A stretch of 22,773 bases of DNA from contig JAGVEE010000248.1 of assembly GCA_020058405.1 (NCBI GenBank), positions 1-22,773 on the forward strand. Direction: 5' to 3'. The notes under the pieces were generated by a model, which had not been told where the DNA came from, ran no database searches, and saw only the letters and a program-made list of their open reading frames with translations. This DNA comes from Sphingobacteriales bacterium. GTDB taxonomy: Bacteria; Bacteroidota; Bacteroidia; Sphingobacteriales; Sphingobacteriaceae. This document shows positions 7,992 to 16,619 of the stretch, one piece after another. The translations under genes and the position numbers were made by a program. The first letter of the stretch is position 1. Each line of letters starts with the position of its first letter.

Positions 7992-8522
7992 CTATTTTTC
8001 TTCGCTAACTCTTTTTTCGTAAATTCGTCTGTAGCCAAAATAAAGCAAGCCTGTTACAACTGCTTTGCCATATCCGATAAATGCTAAATTTATAAATCCA
8101 ACTTGAAATGCATTTGCAAAAGTTGTTTCAGAATTTATCATCAATACTAATACTCCCGAAATGTATAAAGATGTTTGTGCTAAAACCACACCAAGCAAGA
8201 TCATCCAAATATTTTGTTTGTGGCCAAGTAAACCTGCAATAAAAGCGGCTATCGGGAAGCCAAATAAATAACCGACACTAGGATCGGCTAAGATGTCCAT
8301 TCCATAAGTATCTCCAGCGTATACAGGTGTAAATACGCCAAGCATTAAATAAATTAATTGAGAAGTAATTCCTGCATTAGCACCAGCGATTAAACCTGCT
8401 AACAATACAAATACACTTTGTAAAGTAATGGGCACATCTCCGTTCGGTATATATACTTGTGCCGCTACTGTTGTAAGGAATGCAAACAAAGTACTTGCGA
8501 TGGCAAATTTTTTAAAATCCAT
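7992..8522 (-). CDS. bioY: Biotin transporter BioY (ECF substrate-binding subunit)
   Basis: This is a 176-residue hydrophobic protein with about six membrane segments. It has the BioY pattern: VPITLQSVFVLLAGLIAGANAG, then SQLIYLMLGVFTPVYAG, then LADPSVGYLFGFPIAAFIAG (each given in short form). It is the biotin-specific S component of an energy-coupling-factor transporter in the inner membrane. Some BioY proteins work alone and others use the shared EcfA/EcfT module; no ECF ATPase or T subunit is in this window. The ATG at 8520-8522 follows the stop of the SNF2 helicase by one base (TAA-A-ATG), so it is the distal gene of a two-gene operon. No biotin-operator-like palindrome is seen, as expected for a gene within an operon. 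The pairing with a helicase has no obvious functional sense. Confidence 0.9.
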   Translation of the reverse strand: MDFKKFAIASTLFAFLTTVAAQVYIPNGDVPITLQSVFVLLAGLIAGANAGITSQLIYLMLGVFTPVYAGDTYGMDILADPSVGYLFGFPIAAFIAGLLGHKQNIWMILLGVVLAQTSLYISGVLVLMINSETTFANAFQVGFINLAFIGYGKAVVTGLLYFGYRRIYEKRVSEEK

Positions 8523-8523
8523 T

Positions 8524-11484
8524 TTATTCTAATATTGCTCGGATATCATCTTCCGAAAGTGATTTAATAAACGATTCTTCTGTAGTAATTAAACTATCGG
8601 CAATACGGCGCTTGCGTTCTTGCAATGCCAATATCTTTTCTTCTACCGAATTCTTTGTAATAAATTTATAAATAAATACGGTATTTTTTTGTCCTATTCT
8701 ATGCGTTCTGTCAATGGCTTGTTGTTCTACTGCAGGGTTCCACCATGGGTCGAGTATAAACACATAATCGGCTTCGGTTAAGTTTAAACCTACACCACCC
8801 GCTTTTATCGAAATTAAAAATACCTGAATTTCTTCTTTCGTTTTAAACTCTGTAACCACATCTTGCCTGTTCATAGTAGAACCGTCTAAATAAGAAAATG
8901 AGATATGTTCTTTCTTTAAATGCTTTCTGAAAATATCTAAGTGTTTTACAAATTGGGAGAATATTAACACCTTACTTCCTTTTGTTAAAATATTTTCCAA
9001 AGTGTGCATTACATCGCTAAACTTACCCGACTCTCCATCAAACTCTGGATCTGTCATGGCTGGGTGATTTGCAATTTGACGCAATTTGTTTAAGCCTTGT
9101 AATAATTGTATTTGCGAGCGACCAACACCTTGTTCCGTAATCATTTTAAGCAATTCGTTTCGGTAATATGATTTTGTTTCTTCATATATTTTTTCTTGCT
9201 CTTCACTCATATCAGAATAATACAAGTGTTCTATTTTTGGTGGCAATTCGGAAGCTACTTGTTTTTTTGTTCTTCTTAACACAAATGGCTTTATCATCAT
9301 TTGCAATTTCTTCGCCTTTTCTTCGTCTTGCTTCTTATCTATAGGAACTCCAAAATGATCGATGAAAAATGTTTGCGAACCCAATAAGCCTGGATTTACA
9401 AATGCCATTTGCGACCACAAATCTACCACCGAATTTTCTACAGGTGTGCCGCTTAGCACTAATCTGTATTTAGATTTTAAAGTTCGTACAGATCGAGAAA
9501 TTTTTGAACTTGGATTTTTAATAATTTGACTTTCGTCTAAAATGATGTAATGAAAAAAGAAATGTTTGAACAGTTCTATATCTAATCGTATAATTCCGTA
9601 AGTAGTTAACACCACATCATAATTTACAAAAGCTGAGATATCTTTTTCTCTGAAAACTCCTGTATATACTAGTATTTTTAGATCTGGAGTAAATTTCTTC
9701 GCTTCGTTTAACCAATTATGTATTAAAGAAGTTGGCATAATAATTAACGAAGTGCGAGGTACATCATCTGTACGTTTTCCCGAATCGAATATATTTATTT
9801 GAGCACTTTCAAACAAAGTAGGTTGTGTGTGTTGTATAATTGCATCTTCTTTTGCTTTTTGTAAAAGTGCAAGCGTTTGTATGGTTTTACCCAAGCCCAT
9901 ATCGTCGGCTAAAATTCCACCAAAATTCCATCTACGTAAAAAATGAAACCAATCATATCCCGCTTTCTGGTAAGGGCGTAACTCTCCTTGGAATCGCGCT
10001 GGCATAGGCACTTCGTCAATTCTTTCGAACTCTGTTAATCGTTGTAATTTCCTGTCTATCGTTACTTGAGCAAGTTCCGAATCTGCGTACTCTTTTAACA
10101 ATGCAACGTGGTGCTTTTTAAATTTTAAGTGCTGGCCATTTTCAGAAAAATGAAACAAGTTTTGATATTGCGCAAACCACTCTTCGGGTATAATAGCAAT
10201 TTCTCCACTAGGCAACACAAATTCTTTTTTGCCATTTAATATATGGTCCTTTAGTTGAATAAAGGGGACTTCAGTATCTCCAAAATATACCGTAGCGTAC
10301 ACATCAAACCAATCATTCGATTCGTTAATTTTTAAATCGATTTTGCTTTTACCTAGGAAATATTTTTTCCCTTTTTCATCTTGATTTATTTGGAAGCCTG
10401 CCGCTAGTAAAGTGTCGTGGTTTTCTGCCAACCACTCTAGCATTTTATGGTATGTGCCCGCTTCAGCTTCTTTCTCATTTGTTTTTAAAACAAATGCCGA
10501 ACCATCAGAAGGGCTCAATCCTAATTCTTTTAAAACATCTATTTTAGTAGCTTCCCATTGCAAAGATCTTTTCACACGATGAAAAACATATTCGTCGTTT
10601 TTATTCTCTACACTCACCGAAACTTTTGTGCCCGATTGGTACAGGAAATTATATTTTCCGTATTGAAATGATAAAACTAATTGTATCGTATCATTCCATG
10701 CATACACCATTTTTAGTTGAGGTTTTGCTTCAAATTGCTCTGTTATAATTTGAAATCCTTCTGCATAAACATTGTGGCGTTCTATTAGTGGTCCAATAAA
10801 TTTTTTAAAATAAGTGGCCTCCGAATTTTTTGGTATGTCGATGTATCGCTTATTCAGGAATGGGATTAATTTTTTACCATCGAGTTCGGGCTCAAAAAAA
10901 AGTAAATCTTTTCCAAGCAACATGTAAGCTGGTTGCATACAAATTACTTCGGCCTCTTTAAACATAAACTCAATACGATTACCTAAGTATTTTATGGTTG
11001 GGAAATAACGGGTGCCTTCTGGACTTCTTCTAAAATGAAATAAAACTGATGTTTGTTCTTTGGCTATAAATATTTGCTTATTCGCAGGGTCGCCTTCTTT
11101 CCCCATTTCATAAAATGGTTTGTCGCCAATTAATTGAATGGCTTCTACAATTTTCTTTTCCAGAATTGGGCGAACTACAGCATATAATTTATCGTTCCAA
11201 ATTTTACTGAAATATTGTGCTGGTCTTATAATTTCTTTATTGTATTTTTTGATGATGTACTCTTGATCTAATTGATCTAAGAGTTTTATCAATTTATAAT
11301 CGCTTTCATCTAAATAAGCATCAAACTCTTTAGCTGTTTGGGAATATAATTTACGATGACTTAAAGTAAAACTGCCGTTCGGATTTAATTGTACGATATG
11401 GGGTTCGATAACATGCCCTAAGTAGGGGTGCTTACATAGAGAATATACTAATTTACAAGGCTTTTTGCTATCTACGCGTACCAC
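8524..11484 (-). CDS. SNF2/Rad54-family DEAD-like ATPase/helicase
   Basis: This 986-residue protein is a bacterial SNF2-family double-stranded DNA translocase. The ATPase half contains FQGELRPYQKAGYDW (Q-motif region, about 498-512), Walker A DDMGLGKT (527-534), motif Ia IIMPTSLIHNW, Walker B in the variant form DESQ (650-653, usual DEAH) and motif III LSGTPVENS (677-685). The C-terminal helicase domain has VLIFSQFVKHLDIF, the SIKAGGVGLNLTEAD segment and motif VI QAIDRTHRIGQ (922-932). About 490 N-terminal residues carry no zinc-chelating SWIM motif that I can see, and their function is unknown. The start is GTG at 11482-11484: the upstream frame closes at TAG four codons earlier, and the next Met lies deep inside. 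A -7 box and a small leader hairpin lie upstream. bioY follows after one base. Confidence 0.93.
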   Translation of the reverse strand: MVRVDSKKPCKLVYSLCKHPYLGHVIEPHIVQLNPNGSFTLSHRKLYSQTAKEFDAYLDESDYKLIKLLDQLDQEYIIKKYNKEIIRPAQYFSKIWNDKLYAVVRPILEKKIVEAIQLIGDKPFYEMGKEGDPANKQIFIAKEQTSVLFHFRRSPEGTRYFPTIKYLGNRIEFMFKEAEVICMQPAYMLLGKDLLFFEPELDGKKLIPFLNKRYIDIPKNSEATYFKKFIGPLIERHNVYAEGFQIITEQFEAKPQLKMVYAWNDTIQLVLSFQYGKYNFLYQSGTKVSVSVENKNDEYVFHRVKRSLQWEATKIDVLKELGLSPSDGSAFVLKTNEKEAEAGTYHKMLEWLAENHDTLLAAGFQINQDEKGKKYFLGKSKIDLKINESNDWFDVYATVYFGDTEVPFIQLKDHILNGKKEFVLPSGEIAIIPEEWFAQYQNLFHFSENGQHLKFKKHHVALLKEYADSELAQVTIDRKLQRLTEFERIDEVPMPARFQGELRPYQKAGYDWFHFLRRWNFGGILADDMGLGKTIQTLALLQKAKEDAIIQHTQPTLFESAQINIFDSGKRTDDVPRTSLIIMPTSLIHNWLNEAKKFTPDLKILVYTGVFREKDISAFVNYDVVLTTYGIIRLDIELFKHFFFHYIILDESQIIKNPSSKISRSVRTLKSKYRLVLSGTPVENSVVDLWSQMAFVNPGLLGSQTFFIDHFGVPIDKKQDEEKAKKLQMMIKPFVLRRTKKQVASELPPKIEHLYYSDMSEEQEKIYEETKSYYRNELLKMITEQGVGRSQIQLLQGLNKLRQIANHPAMTDPEFDGESGKFSDVMHTLENILTKGSKVLIFSQFVKHLDIFRKHLKKEHISFSYLDGSTMNRQDVVTEFKTKEEIQVFLISIKAGGVGLNLTEADYVFILDPWWNPAVEQQAIDRTHRIGQKNTVFIYKFITKNSVEEKILALQERKRRIADSLITTEESFIKSLSEDDIRAILE

Positions 11485-11491
11485 AAGAGTT

Positions 11492-11510
11492 ACCTAAAAA
11501 AAATTTAGGT
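11492..11510 (-). promoter_or_regulatory. Leader hairpin just before the GTG start of the SNF2 gene
   Basis: ACCTAAA and TTTAGGT form a 7-bp perfect inverted repeat around a 5-base A/T loop. On the minus strand the 3' arm holds AGG about ten bases before the GTG, so the hairpin could mask a weak ribosome-binding site. It is AT-rich and short; its significance is unproven. Confidence 0.3.
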
Positions 11511-11533
11511 CAATTTATAGCACTAAAAAAATT

Positions 11534-11541
11534 CAAATGTA
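11534..11541 (-). promoter_or_regulatory. Bacteroidota -7 box for the SNF2-bioY operon
   Basis: The minus strand reads TACATTTG, a full TAnnTTTG match. It implies a leader of roughly 40 bases that would include the small hairpin at 11492-11510. There is no clear -33 TTG. Confidence 0.45.
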
Positions 11542-11581
11542 ATTTAATATAACCGCTTAATGAAATATATTGGGTATTATT

Positions 11582-12364
11582 TTAAGAAATTTCGATGCTG
11601 CCTTCAAAAACTTTTACAGCAGGCCCAATTAGAAAAACATTGCTAAACAATTGTTCAGTTCTTTTAAAGCGTACTTCTAAATTACCACCCTTTGTTTGAA
11701 TAGGTACCGCTACATTACCTTGCAAATTATTTTTAATGGCATAAGCCATGGCTGCCGCAGTTACACCTGTTCCACATGATAGTGTTTCGTCTTCTACTCC
11801 TCGTTCGTATGTTCTAACATATAAAGCATTGTTAGTCCATTCTAAAAAGTTAACATTAATGCCATCTTGTTTATAGGTCGAATTGTACCTAATGTTGCGG
11901 CCCTCGTTAAATACATCTACCTGATGTACATCATTCACCCATTTAATATAATGTGGCGAACCAGTATTTAAGGTGATATCATCGCCATCCTTGTCCCATG
12001 AGTTCACATCTATCATGCTTAACTCAATTAAATTCTCAGAAATTTTGGCATAATGCGAACCGTCTACTGCCAAAAAATGACATTCGGAATGTATTATTTT
12101 TAAGTCCTCCGCAAACCTTACTAAACATCTACCCCCATTACCACACATGGTACTTTCATTCCCATCGGCATTGTAGTAAAGCATTTTAAAATCAAAATTA
12201 TTTATATTTTCTAATAGCATAATTCCGTCGGCTCCGATACCAAACCTTCTGTCGCACAATTTGTTATACAATTCAGTATTATTTACAGGGAATTGTTTAT
12301 TGCGATTATCAAATAAAATGAAATCGTTTCCAGCGCCTTGGTATTTATAGAATTTGAATTGCAT
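11582..12364 (-). CDS. dapF: Diaminopimelate epimerase
   Basis: This 260-residue enzyme interconverts LL- and meso-diaminopimelate in the cytoplasm, feeding lysine synthesis and peptidoglycan cross-links. It is cofactor-independent and uses two cysteines. Both are present: Cys74 in NADGNESTMCGNGGRC and Cys197 in ETLSCGTGVTAAAMA. The N-terminus FYKYQGAGNDFILFDNR and the segment CDRRFGIGADGIML are textbook DapF. The ATG is at 12362-12364. It appears to be transcribed alone, with its own -7 box in the 133-bp divergent region shared with htrA. No other dap genes are nearby. Confidence 0.97.
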   Translation of the reverse strand: MQFKFYKYQGAGNDFILFDNRNKQFPVNNTELYNKLCDRRFGIGADGIMLLENINNFDFKMLYYNADGNESTMCGNGGRCLVRFAEDLKIIHSECHFLAVDGSHYAKISENLIELSMIDVNSWDKDGDDITLNTGSPHYIKWVNDVHQVDVFNEGRNIRYNSTYKQDGINVNFLEWTNNALYVRTYERGVEDETLSCGTGVTAAAMAYAIKNNLQGNVAVPIQTKGGNLEVRFKRTEQLFSNVFLIGPAVKVFEGSIEIS

Positions 12365-12399
12365 AATTTGCCTATAGATATACTGTAAATTAGTTTTTA

Positions 12400-12407
12400 C
12401 AAAAGTA
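12400..12407 (-). promoter_or_regulatory. Bacteroidota -7 box for dapF
   Basis: The minus strand reads TACTTTTG, identical to the aspS box, 35 bp upstream of the dapF ATG. The -33 element is not clear. Confidence 0.45.
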
Positions 12408-12460
12408 CGGCAATTTTAATTGAAATAAATGCGTTTAGCTGGCATTGATTTTGAAATTGA

Positions 12461-12468
12461 TAAATTTG
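12461..12468 (+). promoter_or_regulatory. Bacteroidota -7 box for htrA
   Basis: TAAATTTG matches TAnnTTTG 29 bp before the ATG at 12498. A CTG at 12439-12441, with a 19-base spacer, could be the weak -33 element. The dapF and htrA boxes lie back to back about 53 bp apart in the divergent spacer. Confidence 0.5.
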
Positions 12469-12497
12469 AATAGATAAATCCTTTAAACGAAAAAGAT

Positions 12498-13976
12498 ATG
12501 AATATGAAAAAGTACATTTTTATCGGATTGTTAGTAGCAGCAGTAGGAGGCTTTGTGGGAGTGGCTGCATATAAACTATTAGAAAGCCCTGAGCCTGTAA
12601 CAATTTCCGAGCGACAAAAAGTTCAATTTGCAAATTTGCCTGTTTATCCAAATCCTGCAGAAGGCGGAACAGATTTTACAGTGGCTGCTGCTAAAACGGT
12701 GCCAGGTGTGGTGCACATTAAAGTGATGGCAGAAACAAGAAGTAATTCAAATGAGTATGATCCATTCCGCGATTTTTTTGGTGATGGTTTTGGCAATCCC
12801 TTCGGGCAACGCGGTCCGCAAATGGGTTCTGGTTCTGGTGTAATTATTTCTGCGGATGGTTATATAGTTACAAATAACCATGTAGTTAAAGGCGCTACAA
12901 AAATTGAAGTTATTTTAAACGATAAACGTTCTTATAATGGTAAAGTAATAGGTACCGATCCTAATACCGATTTAGCTTTATTAAAAATTGATGCACAGAA
13001 TTTACCTTTCATAATATATGGAAATTCTGATGATGTTAAAATTGGAGAGTGGGTATTAGCAGTGGGTAATCCTTTTAATTTAACATCTACGGTAACCGCA
13101 GGAATTGTATCTGCAAAAGGTAGAAGTATTAATATTATTGGTGATAATGGAAGCAAATTTCCAATAGAATCATTTATACAAACCGATGCAGCTGTAAACC
13201 CTGGTAACAGTGGAGGCGCTTTAGTTAGCACTAAAGGCGAATTAATTGGAATTAACACAGCCATTGCATCCCAAACAGGAAGTTATGCAGGTTATTCATT
13301 TGCAGTACCGGTAAATTTAGTTCGTAAGGTAATGGACGATTTGTTGGAATACGGCAAAGTTCAACGAGCATTTTTAGGTGTGCAAATTCAGGAAGTAAAT
13401 TCGGAAGTTGCAAAAGAGTACGGATTAAAAACTATTAAAGGTGTTTATTTGGCAGGTGTTTCTGAAGGTGGTGCAGCAGAAGCTGCAGGATTGAAAAAAG
13501 GAGATGTGATAACTTCTATTGCAGGCGTGGAAGTAAATACAACATCTGAGTTAACCGAGCAAATTGGAAGACACCGCCCAGGCGATAAAATAGATGTAAA
13601 GGTAATACGCGATAACAAAGACAAAGCAATTGCTGTTATATTAAGAGGAGAAGATAATTTAACAGAACTTAAAAAGAAAGAAGCTGTAAATGTAAACTCA
13701 TTGTTAGGCGCTAACTTTTCTAAACTAAGTGATGCTGATAAAAAGAGTTTAAAAATAGAAAGTGGTGTAAAAGTTGGAAGTTTAAAAGCCGGAAAACTAA
13801 GCAGTATCGGTATTAGAGAAGGATTTATTATCACAAAATTAAATAACAAATCGGTTAACGAACCTAGTGATGTAGATGATGCAGTAAATTCAAGTGAAAG
13901 CAATATGTTGATGGTAGAAGGCGTTTATCCTCAAAATCCATATTCTAAATACGTATACTCATTTAACATTAAATAA
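12498..13976 (+). CDS. HtrA/DegQ-type periplasmic serine protease
   Basis: This 492-residue protein has an N-terminal hydrophobic segment (KKYIFIGLLVAAVGGFVGVA, about 4-23) that acts as signal peptide or anchor, then a trypsin-like protease domain. The catalytic triad is His128 (IVTNNHVV), Asp158 (PNTDLALLKI) and Ser238 (VNPGNSGGALV). The glycine-rich linker LTSTVTAGIVSAKGRS is typical of the family. A canonical PDZ domain spans about 288-380 (RAFLGVQIQEV, then GLKKGDVITSIAG). A second, more divergent PDZ-like domain is at about 395-490 (LKAGKLSSIGIREGFIITKL). The flexible LA loop (EYDPFRDFFGDGFGNPFGQR) is rich in Gly and Phe. The protein degrades or chaperones misfolded envelope proteins. 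The terminator at 14000 ends the transcript. Confidence 0.95.
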   Translation: MNMKKYIFIGLLVAAVGGFVGVAAYKLLESPEPVTISERQKVQFANLPVYPNPAEGGTDFTVAAAKTVPGVVHIKVMAETRSNSNEYDPFRDFFGDGFGNPFGQRGPQMGSGSGVIISADGYIVTNNHVVKGATKIEVILNDKRSYNGKVIGTDPNTDLALLKIDAQNLPFIIYGNSDDVKIGEWVLAVGNPFNLTSTVTAGIVSAKGRSINIIGDNGSKFPIESFIQTDAAVNPGNSGGALVSTKGELIGINTAIASQTGSYAGYSFAVPVNLVRKVMDDLLEYGKVQRAFLGVQIQEVNSEVAKEYGLKTIKGVYLAGVSEGGAAEAAGLKKGDVITSIAGVEVNTTSELTEQIGRHRPGDKIDVKVIRDNKDKAIAVILRGEDNLTELKKKEAVNVNSLLGANFSKLSDADKKSLKIESGVKVGSLKAGKLSSIGIREGFIITKLNNKSVNEPSDVDDAVNSSESNMLMVEGVYPQNPYSKYVYSFNIK

Positions 13977-13999
13977 TAAGATTTATAAAACACGATGCA

Positions 14000-14037
14000 T
14001 AAAAGCTAGTTCAGAAATGAGCTAGCTTTTATTTTTT
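14000..14037 (+). terminator. Strong intrinsic terminator with GAAA tetraloop
   Basis: A 14-bp stem (TAAAAGCTAGTTCA at 14000-14013 with TGAGCTAGCTTTTA at 14018-14031, one G-U pair) closes a GAAA tetraloop at 14014-14017 and is followed by a T-run. It lies between the convergent htrA and UbiA-like stops. A shorter T-tract on the other strand means it may also work bidirectionally. The T-run overlaps the last codons of the minus-strand gene. Confidence 0.9.
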
Positions 14038-14926
14038 ATACCAACATTCCAATTGATCCACAAATACCTTTCAATAATAATAAGCCATCAATAATTATTA
14101 AATAATATAAAATTGATCTGCGCTTTTTCATCGAGTATATCACAAATAATAATGCCAAAAAAGGAATGGAGTTTAAAATTATTCTGAAGGCAGAGAAGTT
14201 ATTTAATATGGCTACACTCATAAACAAACCAAAACCAATAATGCTTAGTGGAAGTAAAATATAAAAGATGGTAGATCTTAATCCATATTTCACAACAAAT
14301 GTTTTTATCTCTTTATTATAATCGCTCGCATAATCTTTGATGTCAAATAAAATAGCCAGAATTATCACATACATCATGTTTTTTATAAACAACAACATAT
14401 ACATGATATCAAAATTTGGAGCAGTTTGATTCTCAACCCAAAATAATATTAATGGAAATGCAGTTACAACTCCAGCCCAAGTAAAGCCTATTAGTATTGG
14501 TTTTAACCAGCCTAAAGCTCTTAAGTTATAATTCGATATTCCTTTAGTACTTAAGCCATAATATAATAATGCTGTTAAAGGAAAAATTAATATAAGTATT
14601 GATGCAGAGCTTATTGTTTTATCTCTTAAAAAATTTAAATAAAGCACTAGAAAAAATGCAATTAAAACAATGAATACAGATTGAGTTTTTTTTATTTTAG
14701 CAGAATTTTTATAATACCAATTAGTTCTAGAATTGTTACTGCTTGGATCGTTTAAATGTGTATAGGCTTTAGTATAATAAAATACAGTTGAAAGGAATAA
14801 TATTAGGTAATATATTGGGTGTAGGAAATAAATATTTAGCTGAAGTGTTGTTTCAATCGTTAAGGACAAGGCGCAAAACCCATAAAAATAATTTGCAAAA
14901 AAAATATTTTTAATAAAATTTTTCAA
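14036..14926 (-). CDS. UbiA-like polytopic membrane protein with incomplete active site
   Basis: This very hydrophobic 296-residue protein has about eight or nine membrane segments. The segment ILFDIKDYASDYNKEIKTFV (about 193-211) matches the second aspartate-rich motif of UbiA prenyltransferases (Asp195, Asp198, Asp202, then the K(T)F.V..G pattern). The first motif, expected after membrane segment 2 as NDxxDxxxD, is here THLNDPSSNNSR with one Asp, so prenyl-diphosphate binding may be lost. The start is TTG at 14924-14926, overlapping the DUF1003 stop by 4 bp. The frame has a TGA 12 codons upstream and no ATG for over 150 codons downstream, so TTG is the best choice. It is the last gene of the five-gene leftward cluster. 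The substrate, if any, is unknown. Confidence 0.65.
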   Translation of the reverse strand: MKNFIKNIFFANYFYGFCALSLTIETTLQLNIYFLHPIYYLILFLSTVFYYTKAYTHLNDPSSNNSRTNWYYKNSAKIKKTQSVFIVLIAFFLVLYLNFLRDKTISSASILILIFPLTALLYYGLSTKGISNYNLRALGWLKPILIGFTWAGVVTAFPLILFWVENQTAPNFDIMYMLLFIKNMMYVIILAILFDIKDYASDYNKEIKTFVVKYGLRSTIFYILLPLSIIGFGLFMSVAILNNFSAFRIILNSIPFLALLFVIYSMKKRRSILYYLIIIDGLLLLKGICGSIGMLV

Positions 14927-15624
14927 GGTTTCATTATTTTTAATATTTCCTTCATCATATCAATTTGTATTGCTTGTATTTCCATTAATTCTTGTTGTTG
15001 ATGTATCATTAGGTGGTCTAATTTCTCATGCAGAATTCTAATCTCTAATTCTGATTTTAAATTTATCATATAATCTTTTTTAGCACGCTCTCTGTCTTTT
15101 TCCTCTTGCCTATTCTGGCTCATCATAATTACTGGAGCCTGAAGTGCAGCGATACATGAAAGTATAAGATTTAGTAAAATAAATGGATATGGATCATACG
15201 CATAATTAAAAAACCAATACACATTTAAATTTATCCATATAAAAATAAATATACCAAATGATATTATAAAGGTCCAGCTGCCACCAAAACTAGCTACTTT
15301 GTCTGCAATTTTTTGACCCCTAGTTAAATTCTTAACATTTTCTTCGTCAACTTTGTCGCTTATTGTAGTTTGTTCGTTTATTGAGCTTAATACTTTTTTT
15401 TCTAAATCAGAGAGTTGACTCAACTCTTTGCTTAGCATTTTTGAAATGTATTCTTGTCGGAACAGATCCAATTCTGAATTTGCAAAGTTCATTTTTTCAT
15501 TTAAACTCGGAAAATCCTGTTTTATGAATTCATATAATGATAAACGAATTTCATTCGCTCTAACTTTTTGGTCTACTGGAAAATCCTTTCCAGAAAAATC
15601 ACTTTTGAAAGATTCATTTTTCAT
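14923..15624 (-). CDS. DUF1003 family membrane protein
   Basis: This 233-residue protein has a cytoplasmic, charged N-terminal half, then SFGGSWTFIISFGIFIFIWI, two membrane spans, and the DUF1003 signature YDPYPFILLNLILSCIAALQ followed by APVIMMSQNRQEEKDRERAKKDY. After it comes a long amphipathic, probably coiled-coil tail (NLKSELEIRILHEKLDHLMI to the C-terminus). The N-terminal region (about 30-85), with repeated Leu and Lys/Glu, may also be helical. Family members are inner-membrane proteins of unknown function. It starts at the ATG at 15622-15624, four bases after the preceding gene's stop, and overlaps the following gene by 4 bp, so it lies firmly inside an operon. Confidence 0.88.
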   Translation of the reverse strand: MKNESFKSDFSGKDFPVDQKVRANEIRLSLYEFIKQDFPSLNEKMNFANSELDLFRQEYISKMLSKELSQLSDLEKKVLSSINEQTTISDKVDEENVKNLTRGQKIADKVASFGGSWTFIISFGIFIFIWINLNVYWFFNYAYDPYPFILLNLILSCIAALQAPVIMMSQNRQEEKDRERAKKDYMINLKSELEIRILHEKLDHLMIHQQQELMEIQAIQIDMMKEILKIMKP

Positions 15625-15628
15625 ATAA

Positions 15629-16606
15629 TTAGTTTGAAACTATAAGGTAGTATGTTTTTTTGCTAGATATTAACCAAGCGCCTTTTTTCTTGCTGAATTC
15701 TACTGTAGATTTTTTGTTTAAATAAAACGGATTTTTTGGATGCTCACAATAAAATGGTTTTTTAAAAATAGTATTTACATATCTGTTAAAATAAATAGGG
15801 TACACACAGGTAATGCCTAAGCTTTTTAATTCAGCGTTTTTTAAAAACGCATTTCTATCACCAGCTTTTGGCAAATGTTTGGTTTGAATAATAGCACAAT
15901 ACCTATCGAGATTAAAACTTGCTTTGTAATAATAATTCAACAACACCTTCTCTCTGCTTTTATACCAATCATTTGTGTAAGGTTTGCCAAATGATAAACT
16001 AATTTTAAGATTATTTTTAATAAGCTGCAATACGCTATCATGAACCATTAAATCAGCCAAACGTGTAGTGTCAATTAATCGAATTAAATCCGTTGCTTTT
16101 AGATAATTTTCCCGGTTAGGATTTTTGTAAATAGAATCTGCAACCGCTTGCAATTTATGATTGCTCACAGCAGCAATCATATAATAAAGTGCATTAATAG
16201 TAGTTTGAAAATTATTGTGATATTCAAGGTCAAAAGACTTTACACTTATTTTGTTTTTAGGAATACGCTGTAGATTTAAAGTATATAATTTTTTGTAGAA
16301 TTCTTTCTCTTCGGTGTTAGAAAATCGAATATATTTTAAGGTATTTGTATCTGCACCGCTGAGGTGTAAATTTATAAAAAAACAAAAACTTGCATCTCGT
16401 TCTAATATTAAATGATACGGAAATTCAATTGACTGTTGGTTAATTATTTTTAAGTATGCATCGTAAACACCATTCATACCTCGCAGCTCACCAACAACTA
16501 TTTTATAGGGGATGTCTTTTTTTGAATTTATAAAACTTGATTTTTGAATTTGAGCAACAAGTTCAAAGCTATTTATAAATAACAGAAAGGCTATAAGATA
16601 TTTCAT
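15629..16606 (-). CDS. Exported protein of unknown function, possibly a degenerate ChaN/erythromycin-esterase-like fold
   Basis: This 325-residue protein has a signal peptide (MKYLIAFLLFINSFELVAQI, with cleavage likely after VAQ near residue 19). I do not recognise a family with confidence. The segment IVVGELRGMNGVYDAYLKII followed by LILERDASFCFFINLHLSGAD (about 36-85, given in part) has the rhythm of GExHG....LE domains in erythromycin-esterase-like, TraB and ChaN proteins. However, the usual His is missing (GELRG). The rest contains VKSFDLEYH at about 122-130, similar to the internal GID/F motif of those families. If the relationship is right, the catalytic or haem-binding histidine is lost. 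It sits 13 bp after DUF1275 and 4 bp before DUF1003. Confidence 0.6.
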   Translation of the reverse strand: MKYLIAFLLFINSFELVAQIQKSSFINSKKDIPYKIVVGELRGMNGVYDAYLKIINQQSIEFPYHLILERDASFCFFINLHLSGADTNTLKYIRFSNTEEKEFYKKLYTLNLQRIPKNKISVKSFDLEYHNNFQTTINALYYMIAAVSNHKLQAVADSIYKNPNRENYLKATDLIRLIDTTRLADLMVHDSVLQLIKNNLKISLSFGKPYTNDWYKSREKVLLNYYYKASFNLDRYCAIIQTKHLPKAGDRNAFLKNAELKSLGITCVYPIYFNRYVNTIFKKPFYCEHPKNPFYLNKKSTVEFSKKKGAWLISSKKTYYLIVSN

Positions 16607-16619
16607 TCAAAATTTTGTA

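Noticed and set aside
13445..13903. 152-codon antisense frame in htrA
   Set aside because: It lies fully opposite the PDZ region of htrA, with the low-complexity Ser/Leu composition typical of shadow frames.
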